Source: an uncultured Bacteroidales bacterium
GTDB taxonomy: Bacteria > Bacteroidota > Bacteroidia > Bacteroidales > UBA3663
Reading direction: 5' to 3'
NCBI GenBank assembly: GCA_902776605.1
Contig: CACYQQ010000005.1
Span: 1 to 37,845, forward strand
Length of the DNA: 37,845 bases
Shown piece by piece: positions 1-8,587 of the stretch. Position 1 is the first letter of the stretch, and the number at the start of each line of letters is the position of its first letter. The notes beneath the pieces were generated by a model, which saw only the letters and a list, made by a program, of their open reading frames with translations, had not been told where the DNA came from and searched no databases. The translations under genes and the position numbers were made by a program.

Positions 1-914
1 GCGGACAAATGTCGCGCGACATGACGCTCTATGTGGATGACGACGGCAAGGCCTATCACATCTTTTCGTCGGAAGACAACCTCACGTTGCACATTGCAGA
101 ACTGACTGACGACTACCTGCACCATTCGGGAAGATATACTCGTGTGGCACCAGCTGGGCACAATGAAGCGCCCGCCATCTTCAAACGCAATGGCACCTAC
201 TGGATGATTACGTCGGGGTGCACAGGTTGGGCACCCAATGCGGCAAGAATGTTCTCTGCCTCAAGCATTTGGGGACCTTGGACGCAACACCCCAACCCCT
301 GCATCGGCCCGAATGCCGACAAGACGTTCGGTGGTCAGAGCACCTTCATCCTTCCCCTTGGCAATGACCAATATCTCTTCATGGCCGACATTTGGCGTCC
401 GAAACATCCCAGCGATGCCCGATATATCTGGTTGCCCATTGAATTTGAGGAGGAGAAACCCAAGCTCATCTGGCGTGACGCATGGAATTTAGAAATGAGC
501 AGTTGGCTGTTTCTTGACGAAGAACCTCTATTCCGTTCTGAGAAACCAACAGAGAAAACTGTAAAGGTACCTTATAGTGCTAAAATAATCCAAGACCAGT
601 TCTATATCAAGAAAGTTAAAAAGCAAAAATACAAGTACGTCCACAAGGACGTAAAAATGCCCAAATACCATATAGCAGTATATGCTGAACTTGACGGCGA
701 AATGTATAAAATCGTTGGCAAGCCTGACTCTCTTATTGAAACATTAAAGAAACATCATTCCTACAAGATGAGCATTAAACGGTTTTATCCAATGCCGGGA
801 GAGATGTACAACTGCCTAATAGGCAATGTTAATGGTATTCCTGTTGAAATCAATAAAGGAATATGGGAACTTTATACATTGGTCAACATATTTGATACTA
901 TTGCGGTCAGGTAA
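1..914 (+). CDS. Glycoside hydrolase family 43 enzyme, 5'-truncated, with atypical C-terminal tail
   Basis: The reading frame is open from base 3, so the gene begins before the window; the first internal ATG is at base 9. Residues 1-161, counted from that ATG, match the C-terminal half of a GH43 five-bladed propeller of the galactan-acting type. Landmarks are the MTLYVDDDGKAY strand, the HNEAPAIF segment with its conserved Glu, TSGCTGWAPN, KTFGGQST and MADIWRPKHP. Such enzymes are exported exo-glycosidases on arabinose- or galactose-containing glycans. In the family as I know it, the protein ends shortly after the WRDAW block. Here about 140 further residues follow (162-301): lysine- and tyrosine-rich, AT-rich at DNA level, and of no family I recognise. 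The GH43 assignment is secure; substrate and tail function are not. Confidence 0.85.
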   Translation, partial: GQMSRDMTLYVDDDGKAYHIFSSEDNLTLHIAELTDDYLHHSGRYTRVAPAGHNEAPAIFKRNGTYWMITSGCTGWAPNAARMFSASSIWGPWTQHPNPCIGPNADKTFGGQSTFILPLGNDQYLFMADIWRPKHPSDARYIWLPIEFEEEKPKLIWRDAWNLEMSSWLFLDEEPLFRSEKPTEKTVKVPYSAKIIQDQFYIKKVKKQKYKYVHKDVKMPKYHIAVYAELDGEMYKIVGKPDSLIETLKKHHSYKMSIKRFYPMPGEMYNCLIGNVNGIPVEINKGIWELYTLVNIFDTIAVR

Positions 915-1479
915 AAGATAGATATATTTGAAAATCTCATACAAAAAAAAAAGTAATAGGGTTTCAATCTGTCAAAGAACGTTTTCGCTAAGCCATAGAC
1001 AGAAAACTTGTTTTATGTTATGGCGAGAAAATGTCTGTCGAAAGACGAACGTTTTCTTTTTTTCGCGGTGCAAAGATACGACATTAACTTTGCGGATTTC
1101 ACAATTTGTCCCAACTTTTTTCAAAAAAATTTCATAGCACCTCCAGAAACGGTGAACGATTCGTTCTCCCCCTTGTGATAGAATCCTATTTACAACGGGA
1201 AAAAATGGGTGTCATGAGTGTCATTATTATTGTTTGTTTTGACGCCCAATGGTTGAAAGAAAAAGTATCTATGGAAATAAGGCAAGTGTAAAATATTTTT
1301 TCTATTGGCCAGCCCTTCGGTGAGCCTATTATGAGGTTATTATGTGCCTATTATGTGCTCTTTATGATAGAAAGAATAGGAAATGACTATGAAACTGGGC
1401 TTTTGACAGAAAAAACATCTGGAGACAAATAAGACTCGATATTTTGTCTTAAAGAGTTTTAGCGGGAAGCAACAATTGG
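915..1479. other. Gene-free interval with inverted repeats and promoter-like boxes
   Basis: I see no convincing gene. The stretch holds a direct repeat GAACGTTTTC (near 978 and 1047), nested inverted arms (GCCATA/TATGGC and GACAGA/TCTGTC between about 992 and 1038), two opposed TAnnTTTGC boxes near 1070-1093, and short TATTATGTGC-type repeats at 1325-1365. Small ORFs here lack any recognisable motif. Confidence 0.5.
1070..1078 (-). promoter_or_regulatory. Bacteroidota -7 box (TATCTTTGC), minus strand
   Basis: The minus strand reads TATCTTTGC, an exact TAnnTTTGC match, in the context GCGGTGCAAAGATAC that often precedes Bacteroidota genes. No clear TTTG lies 19-20 bases upstream. A transcript would run leftward through 915-1060 into the antisense of the GH43 tail, where no minus-strand gene is visible. 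A plus-strand TAACTTTGC lies at 1085-1093. Confidence 0.35.
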
Positions 1480-1911
1480 CTATTGTCTTATTGAAGGGAT
1501 TATTATCCTCTCACATGACTTGCTTATTAAGTGTTCATTGAATTTAATCGAAACAGACGTTGTCTCATTTGATGGTTTCAACCTACTCTTTTCGCCCTCA
1601 TCTATATGATAAAACACACAAAACGCAATCACAATCATGGCAGGCAGGAGAATGTAAGGAATCGGATTCTTCAACCATTGAGAAAGACGAAAACCAAAGG
1701 CCAAAGACAAAAACACTAACCCTGGATAGCAAACAATGATGAAATGCATCCACTCACGACAAGTCTCATCCAGGGGTGATTGAATAGGATAATCAAGCAT
1801 AAACCCTGACATGAAAAGTGCGAGAGGCCAAAAAAGCAAGGACACCATCCACAAAAAGAAATAAGCTTTCTGCCACTCGGAAGGTGTTCCTCCTAAAATG
1901 AATTTCATCAT
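1480..1911 (-). CDS. Small multi-pass membrane protein of the O-acetylation cassette
   Basis: This 143-residue protein has about three predicted membrane segments (roughly residues 15-37, 56-75 and 84-103) and a polar C-terminal tail of about 40 residues. I recognise no family. It starts with two adjacent ATG codons 12 bases after the stop of the DHHW protein gene, on the same strand, so it is almost certainly the last gene of the MBOAT-DHHW unit. By position it may be an accessory membrane subunit of the acyl-transfer machinery. It shares the AT-rich composition of its two upstream partners. Existence as a gene is likely; function is not inferable from sequence. Confidence 0.55.
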   Translation of the reverse strand: MMKFILGGTPSEWQKAYFFLWMVSLLFWPLALFMSGFMLDYPIQSPLDETCREWMHFIIVCYPGLVFLSLAFGFRLSQWLKNPIPYILLPAMIVIAFCVFYHIDEGEKSRLKPSNETTSVSIKFNEHLISKSCERIIIPSIRQ

Positions 1912-1923
1912 AATTGAACCTAA

Positions 1924-3222
1924 CTACAACTTTATGGATGGAAAGAATTCGGTTCCTCCGTATACACCAATATTACCAAAGAACAGTACTATATCAATCT
2001 TATTTTTTCGAATATAATCATCAATTACGAAAGGCGCATTTGTATGTCGTTCAAAATGTCGAAGGTCGACAGAATACATCTTGTGAAAATGTCCTGCCAA
2101 TAGTTTTAATACAGCATTGTCATAACTATCACCTATAATCAAGAGATTTGGGCGATCAGTTCTTTCGGTTTCAAAAACCAATTCTCCTATATCGATACCA
2201 TAAACGAATCCGTATGAGAGCCAATCATTTATCGTAGAATCCTGATTATGAAGCACCTTATCCTCATTGCCATACTCAAAGGGTTCTCCGTCACGATAGA
2301 TTTTCATAGGACTATAATTGAATCGATAGACATACATTTTGCCAGAGAACAAGCCTGTTGTTCCTGTCATCCTGGATTTTGACTCATGGTATTTAGTTGC
2401 CACCAATACAGCACGAGCGCCATCTGTTTCAACAGGAGGATTGTCATCCACCCAGAATGACATCGAGTCATCGGGAGCAACTGGTCTCATGAGTGACTCC
2501 CCTTGTTCATCAAGTTTCAACAAGTGGAAAACATCCTTATATCCTTGATAGGAACCAAAGCATTGCCAATGATGATCGGCTTGATAGAAGAAACGGCAAT
2601 ATTGATCAAAATCATTAATTTCCAATCGAGAAATATGATCCATTTGCAAAGAGGCCAAAGACCGCAAAGATTCGTAATAAGAGGATTTCCTATTGTCATC
2701 GAACTTGCAATCATCATCTTTTTGTACATAATAAAGATAGAATTGGGTCTGAGGATTTCTTTCAATAATGGAATTGATTATTTGAGATGTCCGCTTAATA
2801 TTGTCAATTCGGAACTGTCGTTTGTCATCCAATTTGTACAGCAGATATAGATTTGAACTATCCCCATACAGATAAAGATTGTTCCTGAAGTGGACATAAT
2901 AATCTGAGAAATTGTACGAATTTTCCTGAAAGTCAAGCAATCTGGAATAACGACGTTGGTAGTAGAGAATTTTCGCAGTAATAACATAAGGAAGATAGTC
3001 TGAAAGAGCTGAATTAAATTGCTTCTGATAGTTTCCGTCCAGCCATTCCTCATTATCCCATTCAGGGAAAGCTGCCTCACTCCTATTTTCAAATTTTCTG
3101 AAGTAAGGTTTCTCTCCCCGAAAGAGAGCGGCCACACCAAATGTTGCCAAGACAGCCAACAGAGACACTGGAAGCAATATCTGCAATACTTTTATATAAG
3201 TATCTTTATTGAAACCTAACAT
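1924..3222 (-). CDS. DHHW/AlgJ-like SGNH-type protein for polysaccharide O-acetylation
   Basis: This 432-residue protein has one N-terminal membrane anchor (about residues 12-33) and a large extracytoplasmic domain. It carries the DHHW motif at 216-219 (QADHHWQ) and a C-terminal GDS nucleophile motif at 364-366 (LLIIGDSYDNA), the hallmarks of DHHW and AlgJ/AlgX-like SGNH-fold proteins. Family members work with an MBOAT partner to move acetyl groups onto exported polysaccharides; the MBOAT gene lies 51 bases upstream on the same strand. The polysaccharide target is unknown and no polymer-synthesis genes lie in the window. The gene is AT-rich relative to folA and rlmI, consistent with acquisition as a cassette. 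Confidence 0.85.
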   Translation of the reverse strand: MLGFNKDTYIKVLQILLPVSLLAVLATFGVAALFRGEKPYFRKFENRSEAAFPEWDNEEWLDGNYQKQFNSALSDYLPYVITAKILYYQRRYSRLLDFQENSYNFSDYYVHFRNNLYLYGDSSNLYLLYKLDDKRQFRIDNIKRTSQIINSIIERNPQTQFYLYYVQKDDDCKFDDNRKSSYYESLRSLASLQMDHISRLEINDFDQYCRFFYQADHHWQCFGSYQGYKDVFHLLKLDEQGESLMRPVAPDDSMSFWVDDNPPVETDGARAVLVATKYHESKSRMTGTTGLFSGKMYVYRFNYSPMKIYRDGEPFEYGNEDKVLHNQDSTINDWLSYGFVYGIDIGELVFETERTDRPNLLIIGDSYDNAVLKLLAGHFHKMYSVDLRHFERHTNAPFVIDDYIRKNKIDIVLFFGNIGVYGGTEFFPSIKL

Positions 3223-3273
3223 ATTCGCTAATTTTGTAAAGACTGAACTTTGACTACATCTTAATTCGTCATA

Positions 3274-4815
3274 TTAAAACCTAAAATAGATAAAAGGATG
3301 AAATGACGAACTGTAAATAAACACGATGCACAGTATCAATAACAGAATGGCAAAAACTGGTCGCAAAGTCTGAAGTATGATATTCTGACTATTGCTCATA
3401 AAGGAGAACACAGGGAAGGAGAACAAAACGCCCAATAGGATATAAGGCAGCGACAGATATATATCAGAATCAACCGCGAAAAGACGCAACCAATCAGTAG
3501 GATGCCAACTGATCATAGTATATAATACTCGAAGGATGTCGCCCATGCTGGTAACATGGAATAGCACCCAACCTATATTGACGATAGCAAAAGTAATTGT
3601 CCATCGAACTCCCGAAAATGCCATTTGGAGAACTGTATTGCCTGTCGAAGAGTCCTCTTCCGAATAAGGCAAATGCAAAACTCTATGGAATGTGGTGCGG
3701 ATTTGACTGGATTTCCACATCTTCTCGATAGTCAGCAAGACTCCATAGTAAAGACCCCAAAGAACAAAATTCCACGCAGCACCATGCCACAAACCAGTAA
3801 GCATCCAAACGACCATGATATTAAACAATTGGCGTAGCAGCCCTCGGCGATTACCTCCTAAAGGGATATAGACATAGTCGCGAAACCACCCAGACAAAGA
3901 GATATGCCAACGACGCCAGAATTCTGTAATGGAGCTCGAAATATAAGGGTAGTTGAAGTTCTCCAGGAAGTGGAAGCCAAATATTTGTCCCAGACCTATA
4001 GCCATATCACTGTAACCTGAGAAGTCAAAATAGAGTTGCAAAGTATATGCCAATGCGGCAACCCACATAGCTGTTGTACCTGTTATTTCATCTGTGCCAG
4101 AATTGATGTGTATGCCATATACGACATCAGAAAAGCGGGCAACATTGTCAGCTATAAGTATCTTTTTTGACAATCCAAAAATGAACCGCAATGTGCCTTC
4201 ATAGATATCGAGGGAGGTACTTTTTCTGGTAGTAAGCTCTTGTTCAACTGTACTGTATCGCACAATTGGTCCAGCAATGAGTTGTGGAAATAAGCTGACA
4301 TATAATAGCAACCGCAAGGGATTGCGTTGAACCTTAATACTACCACGATACAAGTCAATAATATAAGAAAGTATCTGGAATGTGAAGAAGCTGATGCCGA
4401 TAGGCAATCGCAAATCAATGACTGGTACGTCAATATGTGGAATTCTATTGACATTGGTTATCAGGAACCCCAAATACTTGAAAACACCGAGGGAAAGGAC
4501 GAGCAATGAAATGGTTACAACGGTCACAACAAACCCAGCCCGTTGTCCTCTCCAATGATCAAAAAGGAGGCCTCCTATCCATGCCACAAACGAGGAGCCC
4601 AACAGCAAAAGTACATAGACAGGTTCACCCCAAGCATAAAAGAAGAGTGAGGCAACCAACAAAACGGCATTGCGGCCTGTAGTGGACACGACTCTGGCAT
4701 CTTGGGAAACATCGTCTCTACCTGCCAACAGATTTTCTATTCCCCAAACGAGGAAATAGATTATCAATACGGCAGGTAAAAACAAGAAGAGAAATGTGGT
4801 TGTATCAAAAGACAT
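3274..4815 (-). CDS. MBOAT family O-acyltransferase (AlgI-like)
   Basis: The protein is 513 residues, normal for AlgI-type MBOATs, with about ten or more membrane segments. The two family signatures are present: FWRRWHISLSGWFRDYVYIP at about 299-318, and LTGLWHGAAWNF at about 339-350, where His344 matches the conserved catalytic MBOAT histidine. PQLIAGPIVRY at 177-187 is also typical. These proteins pass acyl groups, usually acetyl, across the inner membrane for polysaccharide modification. It is first in the three-gene cassette with the DHHW protein and the small membrane protein. The start lies 51 bases after the folA stop, so read-through from folA is possible. Function as an O-acyltransferase is confident; acceptor unknown. 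Confidence 0.9.
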   Translation of the reverse strand: MSFDTTTFLFLFLPAVLIIYFLVWGIENLLAGRDDVSQDARVVSTTGRNAVLLVASLFFYAWGEPVYVLLLLGSSFVAWIGGLLFDHWRGQRAGFVVTVVTISLLVLSLGVFKYLGFLITNVNRIPHIDVPVIDLRLPIGISFFTFQILSYIIDLYRGSIKVQRNPLRLLLYVSLFPQLIAGPIVRYSTVEQELTTRKSTSLDIYEGTLRFIFGLSKKILIADNVARFSDVVYGIHINSGTDEITGTTAMWVAALAYTLQLYFDFSGYSDMAIGLGQIFGFHFLENFNYPYISSSITEFWRRWHISLSGWFRDYVYIPLGGNRRGLLRQLFNIMVVWMLTGLWHGAAWNFVLWGLYYGVLLTIEKMWKSSQIRTTFHRVLHLPYSEEDSSTGNTVLQMAFSGVRWTITFAIVNIGWVLFHVTSMGDILRVLYTMISWHPTDWLRLFAVDSDIYLSLPYILLGVLFSFPVFSFMSNSQNIILQTLRPVFAILLLILCIVFIYSSSFHPFIYFRF

Positions 4816-4866
4816 ACTTTACTAATAGATACTTCGCCCAAAAACTTAGGATTGAGTCAATTTCAA

Positions 4867-5346
4867 TTACCGTTCCCTCTCCCACACTTCAAAGGTGACG
4901 GGGTAGTCATTCTTCTCGTCGGCTGGTTGGTCCTGACTGGAAACAAGCTTAAAGCCCTGAGGCAGAGGGGGGATGACGGTATCATACTCCTCGATAACGG
5001 TGTGCACGCGAGTGATATAGAAACGGTCGGCCTTGTCCCATGCCTGAGCATAGATTTGCCCGCCGCCAATGACGAAAGCATCGTCGGGCACAGCGGCAAG
5101 AGCAGCATCGAGAGAGGGATAGAGTTCGACACCCTCGGGCAACTGCAAATCTGCCTGACGCGAGATGACGATGTTTCGACGACCCGGCAGGGCGCGCCCG
5201 ATGGACTCAAAATTCTTTCTGCCCATGATGATGGCGTGACCCATAGTGGTCTGTTTGAAATACTTGAGGTCGGCGGAAAGATGCCACGGCATTCCACCTT
5301 TATTCCCGATGACATTATTCTCGGAAGCGGCAACGATGATGGTCAT
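4867..5346 (-). CDS. folA: Dihydrofolate reductase
   Basis: This 159-residue protein is the normal length for bacterial DHFR, which reduces dihydrofolate to tetrahydrofolate with NADPH. Visible landmarks are the N-terminal strand TIIVAASENNVIGNKGGMPW (active-site Met20-loop region, PW included), the ADLKYFKQTT helix, MGRKNFESIG, the ALPGRRNIVIS strand and VIGGGQIYAQA (cofactor GG). In many relatives folA follows thyA; no thyA is seen here. It lies between the acetylation cassette downstream and rlmI upstream, separated from rlmI by an 8-bp-periodic repeat. Confidence 0.95.
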   Translation of the reverse strand: MTIIVAASENNVIGNKGGMPWHLSADLKYFKQTTMGHAIIMGRKNFESIGRALPGRRNIVISRQADLQLPEGVELYPSLDAALAAVPDDAFVIGGGQIYAQAWDKADRFYITRVHTVIEEYDTVIPPLPQGFKLVSSQDQPADEKNDYPVTFEVWERER

Positions 5347-5354
5347 AATAGTGA

Positions 5355-5484
5355 AGGTTATGAGGTTGTGAGGTCGCTATGCTGGTGAGGTTATTAGGTT
5401 GCGAGGTTTTCCCTTAGAGGCATCGTTTTTGACATCTGAAGGTAACCTACCTTAAAACCTCAAGACCTCACAACCTAATAACCT
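5355..5484. repeat. 8-bp-period AGGTTNNN satellite in two inverted arms
   Basis: Between rlmI and folA, degenerate octamers of the form AGGTTNNN start at 5355, 5363, 5371, 5388, 5396 and 5404. The same unit recurs in inverse orientation at about 5440-5484. The segment 5388-5406 matches the reverse complement of 5466-5484 at 18 of 19 positions, so the region can fold into a long hairpin. It may act between the two same-strand genes as a terminator-like or mRNA-stabilising structure; that is inference. Confidence 0.75.
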
Positions 5485-5490
5485 AATGAA

Positions 5491-6792
5491 TCATTCTACA
5501 TACAGCACCAATCCCTTCAGGTACTCGCCCTCGGGGTGATAGATGTTGATAGGGTGGTCGGCGGGTTGGTGGAGTTGGTGCAGGATACGCACACGACGAC
5601 CAGTCTGAGCAGCAGCCGAGAAGACGGCACAGCGGAAATCGTCCTTGGTGACCACCTGGCTGCATGAGAAAGTGAAGAGGATGCCGCCTGGACGAATCTT
5701 CTCCAAGGCCTTGGCATTGAGGCGCTGATAACCGCGTAGGGCGTTGCGGAGCACGTTTTTGTGCTTGGCAAAAGCGGGCGGATCGAGGATAATCAAGTCG
5801 TAAGGCAAGTAACCCTCGGCATCAGGTTCAAGTCCAGCGCCGAAACGTTGTGGATTGTCCAAAAAGTCAAACGCATCGGCAGCAAAGGCCTGGTGACGTG
5901 CATCGCCCGGGAAGTTCAGTTCGACATTGGCCTGAGTGAACGAGATGGCTTGCTTCGACACATCAACCGAGTGCACCAACTGAGCATTGCTGCGCATGGC
6001 ATAGAACGAGAAACCACCGGTGTAGCAGAACATATTGAGCACCTTGCGGCCTGCCGAATACTTCTCGACCAAGGCGCGGTTCTCGCGTTGATCGACGAAG
6101 AAGCCCGTCTTCTGGCCCTTCAACCAATCGACGTGGAACTTCAAACCGTTCTCCAAAGCAACATCGCTGATGCTGTTCTCCAACTGCTTGCCTTGGGCGG
6201 CCGACTCGACTTTCTTGCCGTCGATGATGAGGTAGCCATTGACAGACTCACCCTCAGCCTCTGCCGCCTGACGTGCCTCGGTCTTGTAGCCGAGGGTGGT
6301 CTCCGACTTGTAATAGACGTTGCGGATGTCGGCTCCGGCCACACGGATCAGGTCTTCGGCCAACGCCTCACGGATGTCATGGATGCCAGGCGTATGTGCC
6401 TGCATCACGGCGGTGCCGTCATAGACGTCGATGATGAGGCCTGGCAAACCGTCGCCCTCGCCGTGCACCAAACGGAACGCGTTATTGTCGGGGCGAATCA
6501 ATCCCAACGTGCGGCGCAGGTCGTAGGCCGACTGCAATCGGCGCAAGAAGAACTCATCGTCCATCTCGTCTTCCTCAAAACTGAACACGCGCACAGCTAT
6601 CGACCCTATCTGATATTGGCCCAATGCCAGGAACTCGCCGGCGTCGCTCACCACGCGAACCCATTCGCCCTCAGCCGGTTGCACCTCGTTGCCGAACTCG
6701 TCCTCCATACGGAAGATGGCTCCCGAGAATACCCAAGGATGAAACCTCTTGAGGCTCTCCTCCTTATGATGTTTTAAGATGATTGTTGTCAT
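5491..6792 (-). CDS. rlmI: Class I SAM-dependent rRNA (cytosine-C5) methyltransferase, RlmI-like
   Basis: The 433-residue protein has an N-terminal PUA-type RNA-binding domain (residues about 1-80, with the RFHPWVFSGAI start typical of the family) followed by a Rossmann methyltransferase domain. KVLNMFCYTGGFSF is the SAM-binding motif I, LILDPPAF is the DPP motif IV, and FSCSQ carries the catalytic-region cysteine. RlmI methylates C1962 of 23S rRNA in E. coli; the architecture here is the same, although the exact target nucleotide is inferred. It lies 42 bases downstream of the symporter on the same strand and may be co-transcribed with it. Confidence 0.9.
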   Translation of the reverse strand: MTTIILKHHKEESLKRFHPWVFSGAIFRMEDEFGNEVQPAEGEWVRVVSDAGEFLALGQYQIGSIAVRVFSFEEDEMDDEFFLRRLQSAYDLRRTLGLIRPDNNAFRLVHGEGDGLPGLIIDVYDGTAVMQAHTPGIHDIREALAEDLIRVAGADIRNVYYKSETTLGYKTEARQAAEAEGESVNGYLIIDGKKVESAAQGKQLENSISDVALENGLKFHVDWLKGQKTGFFVDQRENRALVEKYSAGRKVLNMFCYTGGFSFYAMRSNAQLVHSVDVSKQAISFTQANVELNFPGDARHQAFAADAFDFLDNPQRFGAGLEPDAEGYLPYDLIILDPPAFAKHKNVLRNALRGYQRLNAKALEKIRPGGILFTFSCSQVVTKDDFRCAVFSAAAQTGRRVRILHQLHQPADHPINIYHPEGEYLKGLVLYVE

Positions 6793-6834
6793 ATATACTT
6801 TATTATTTGATTTCTATTTTTTGGTCAATATCCC

Positions 6835-8478
6835 TCAGTTGAACCACACATACAGCGCCACCATCACCACGGCAAGGGCAATCCACGATGCCCAGACACT
6901 GGGCTGCATCGGTTCTTGGATGCAACGCATGTCCTGTCGGTGGCGAGGCGACTTGTCGCACAGGCTGATGATGACCATCGAAACAATCAGCAGCACAAAG
7001 AGATAGAACGACAGGAGCATGAAGTGCGGCCAACGGATGACACCTGTCACCAGACCGAACTCGGCCGACATCACGGAGGCTGGAATCACTCCATCGGGCA
7101 TGGCGTAATAAAGTATGCCCACCAGGAGACACACCGCCGTGCCGAAGGTCAACGTCAGGTTGGCAGCCAACGGAGTGCAACGTTTCCAGAAGACGCCCAT
7201 CACGAAGACGGCAGCCATGGGCGGAGCGATGAACGAGAGCACCGACTGGAAGATATTGAACAACGGAATATCCTGAATGAGGTCGATTGCCACGCAGATG
7301 ACGATGCTCACCAGGGCACCCAGGATGGTGACAATGTGCGACGTGCGACGAATCTGTACCTCGTCGGCCTCCTGCTGGAAGTTCTTGACGTAGATGTCCA
7401 TAGTAAAGACCGTCGAGAGGGCATTGAGCGCCGAACCGATGGTCGAAACCAAGGCCGCAGTGAGTACCGCCAACACCAACCCCACCATGCCGACGGGGAA
7501 GAGATGGGTCACCATGAACATATACGAATCGTCGGCCTGCGGGGTCTGCTCGAAGACTCCCGTCTTGCAAAGGGCAAAGCAGACGATGCCGGGAATGATA
7601 TAGATAGCAACGTCCAATATCTTGAGCCAACCGCAGAAGTTGGCGCCTTTCTGTCCCTCACGCAACGAACGGGCAGCCAAAACGGGTTGCACCATGCTCT
7701 GGTCGGTGCACCAGAACCAGATGCCCATCACGGGGTAGCCCAACAGGATGGGCAACCACGGGAAATCGGGGTCCGAGAGCGGTTGGAAGAGGTTCCAATA
7801 GTGCACCGGCACAATGTCGGGGTTGGCCAATTGGTCAATGCCTCCCACGAACGAGCCGTCGCCCAACTTGACGATGCCCGCCAGGGTAAGCACGGTCGAG
7901 ACCACAATGAGCAACGTCATCTGATAAACATTGGTATAGGCCACCGCCCTCAACCCGCCCAACATCGTGAAGAAGGCTGAGATGGCCAACAGCAACAGCG
8001 CCGACCAGAACATCGGGATGCCGAACAACTGTCGGATGAGCACGCCTCCGGCGAACAGCGTCAGCGCCAACCACGAGATCAGGATAGTCACAATGGTGTA
8101 CCACGCCAACATCGTCCGCGTCGATGACCCGAACCGCCGTCCCATGAACTCCGGCAGTGTCGAGATTCCCTCCCCTAAGTACCTGGGAGCGAAGACGAAA
8201 GCCAACAGGGCGATGAAGACAAACGCATACCACGCATAGTTGCCCGACACCACTCCGGCTGCAAAACCGCTGGAGCACGACGCTATCAACATCGACGGCC
8301 CCACATTGGTACCCCACATGCTGAGTCCGATGTGGTGCCAACTGAGCGACCGACTGGCCAGGAAGGCACCCTTACCCCCCTGCTTCTGCTGGCGCGATGC
8401 CCACAATCCGATGGCGAGCAGCACCACGAAATAGATGGCCAAGATGGCCCAATCGACAAAATGCAGTTGCGATGTCAT
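6835..8478 (-). CDS. Sodium:solute symporter (SSS/SGLT-like)
   Basis: The 547-residue protein has about 14 hydrophobic segments and starts with DWAILAIYFVVLLAIGLWAS, the usual first helix of Bacteroidota SGLT-like symporters. The segment GLSMWGTNVGPSMLIASCSSG and the later FWCTDQSMVQPVLAARSL match the sugar-transporter subgroup. Such proteins import sugars, inositol or sialic acid with sodium. Two glycan-enzyme loci lie nearby (GH43 at the left edge, GH31 and beta-helix genes to the right), so a sugar substrate is plausible but not shown. The ATG at 8476-8478 follows a -7 box by about 100 bases. Confidence 0.88.
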   Translation of the reverse strand: MTSQLHFVDWAILAIYFVVLLAIGLWASRQQKQGGKGAFLASRSLSWHHIGLSMWGTNVGPSMLIASCSSGFAAGVVSGNYAWYAFVFIALLAFVFAPRYLGEGISTLPEFMGRRFGSSTRTMLAWYTIVTILISWLALTLFAGGVLIRQLFGIPMFWSALLLLAISAFFTMLGGLRAVAYTNVYQMTLLIVVSTVLTLAGIVKLGDGSFVGGIDQLANPDIVPVHYWNLFQPLSDPDFPWLPILLGYPVMGIWFWCTDQSMVQPVLAARSLREGQKGANFCGWLKILDVAIYIIPGIVCFALCKTGVFEQTPQADDSYMFMVTHLFPVGMVGLVLAVLTAALVSTIGSALNALSTVFTMDIYVKNFQQEADEVQIRRTSHIVTILGALVSIVICVAIDLIQDIPLFNIFQSVLSFIAPPMAAVFVMGVFWKRCTPLAANLTLTFGTAVCLLVGILYYAMPDGVIPASVMSAEFGLVTGVIRWPHFMLLSFYLFVLLIVSMVIISLCDKSPRHRQDMRCIQEPMQPSVWASWIALAVVMVALYVWFN

Positions 8479-8511
8479 AATTTACTTTTGTCTTTCAGCT
8501 AGTTGAACTGC

Positions 8512-8538
8512 GGTCATCTGGAGACACGTCTGGTGACC
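8512..8538 (-). promoter_or_regulatory. Hairpin in the symporter 5' leader
   Basis: GGTCA (8512-8516) pairs with TGACC (8534-8538), with an inner AGAC/GTCT pairing, inside the predicted leader between the -7 box at 8579 and the ATG at 8478. Function unknown. Confidence 0.3.
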
Positions 8539-8578
8539 AATTGTCCCCACTACGGACATTGACCTTGATAATCAACTT

Positions 8579-8587
8579 GCAAATATA
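8579..8587 (-). promoter_or_regulatory. Predicted -7 box of the symporter promoter
   Basis: The minus strand reads TATATTTGC, an exact match to Bacteroidota TAnnTTTGC, about 100 bases before the symporter ATG. No good TTTG is seen 19-20 bases upstream. Confidence 0.5.

Noticed and set aside
928-1291. Two small plus-strand ORFs (928-1137, 1106-1291)
   Set aside because: They run through hairpins and promoter boxes, have no motif and no plausible start context.
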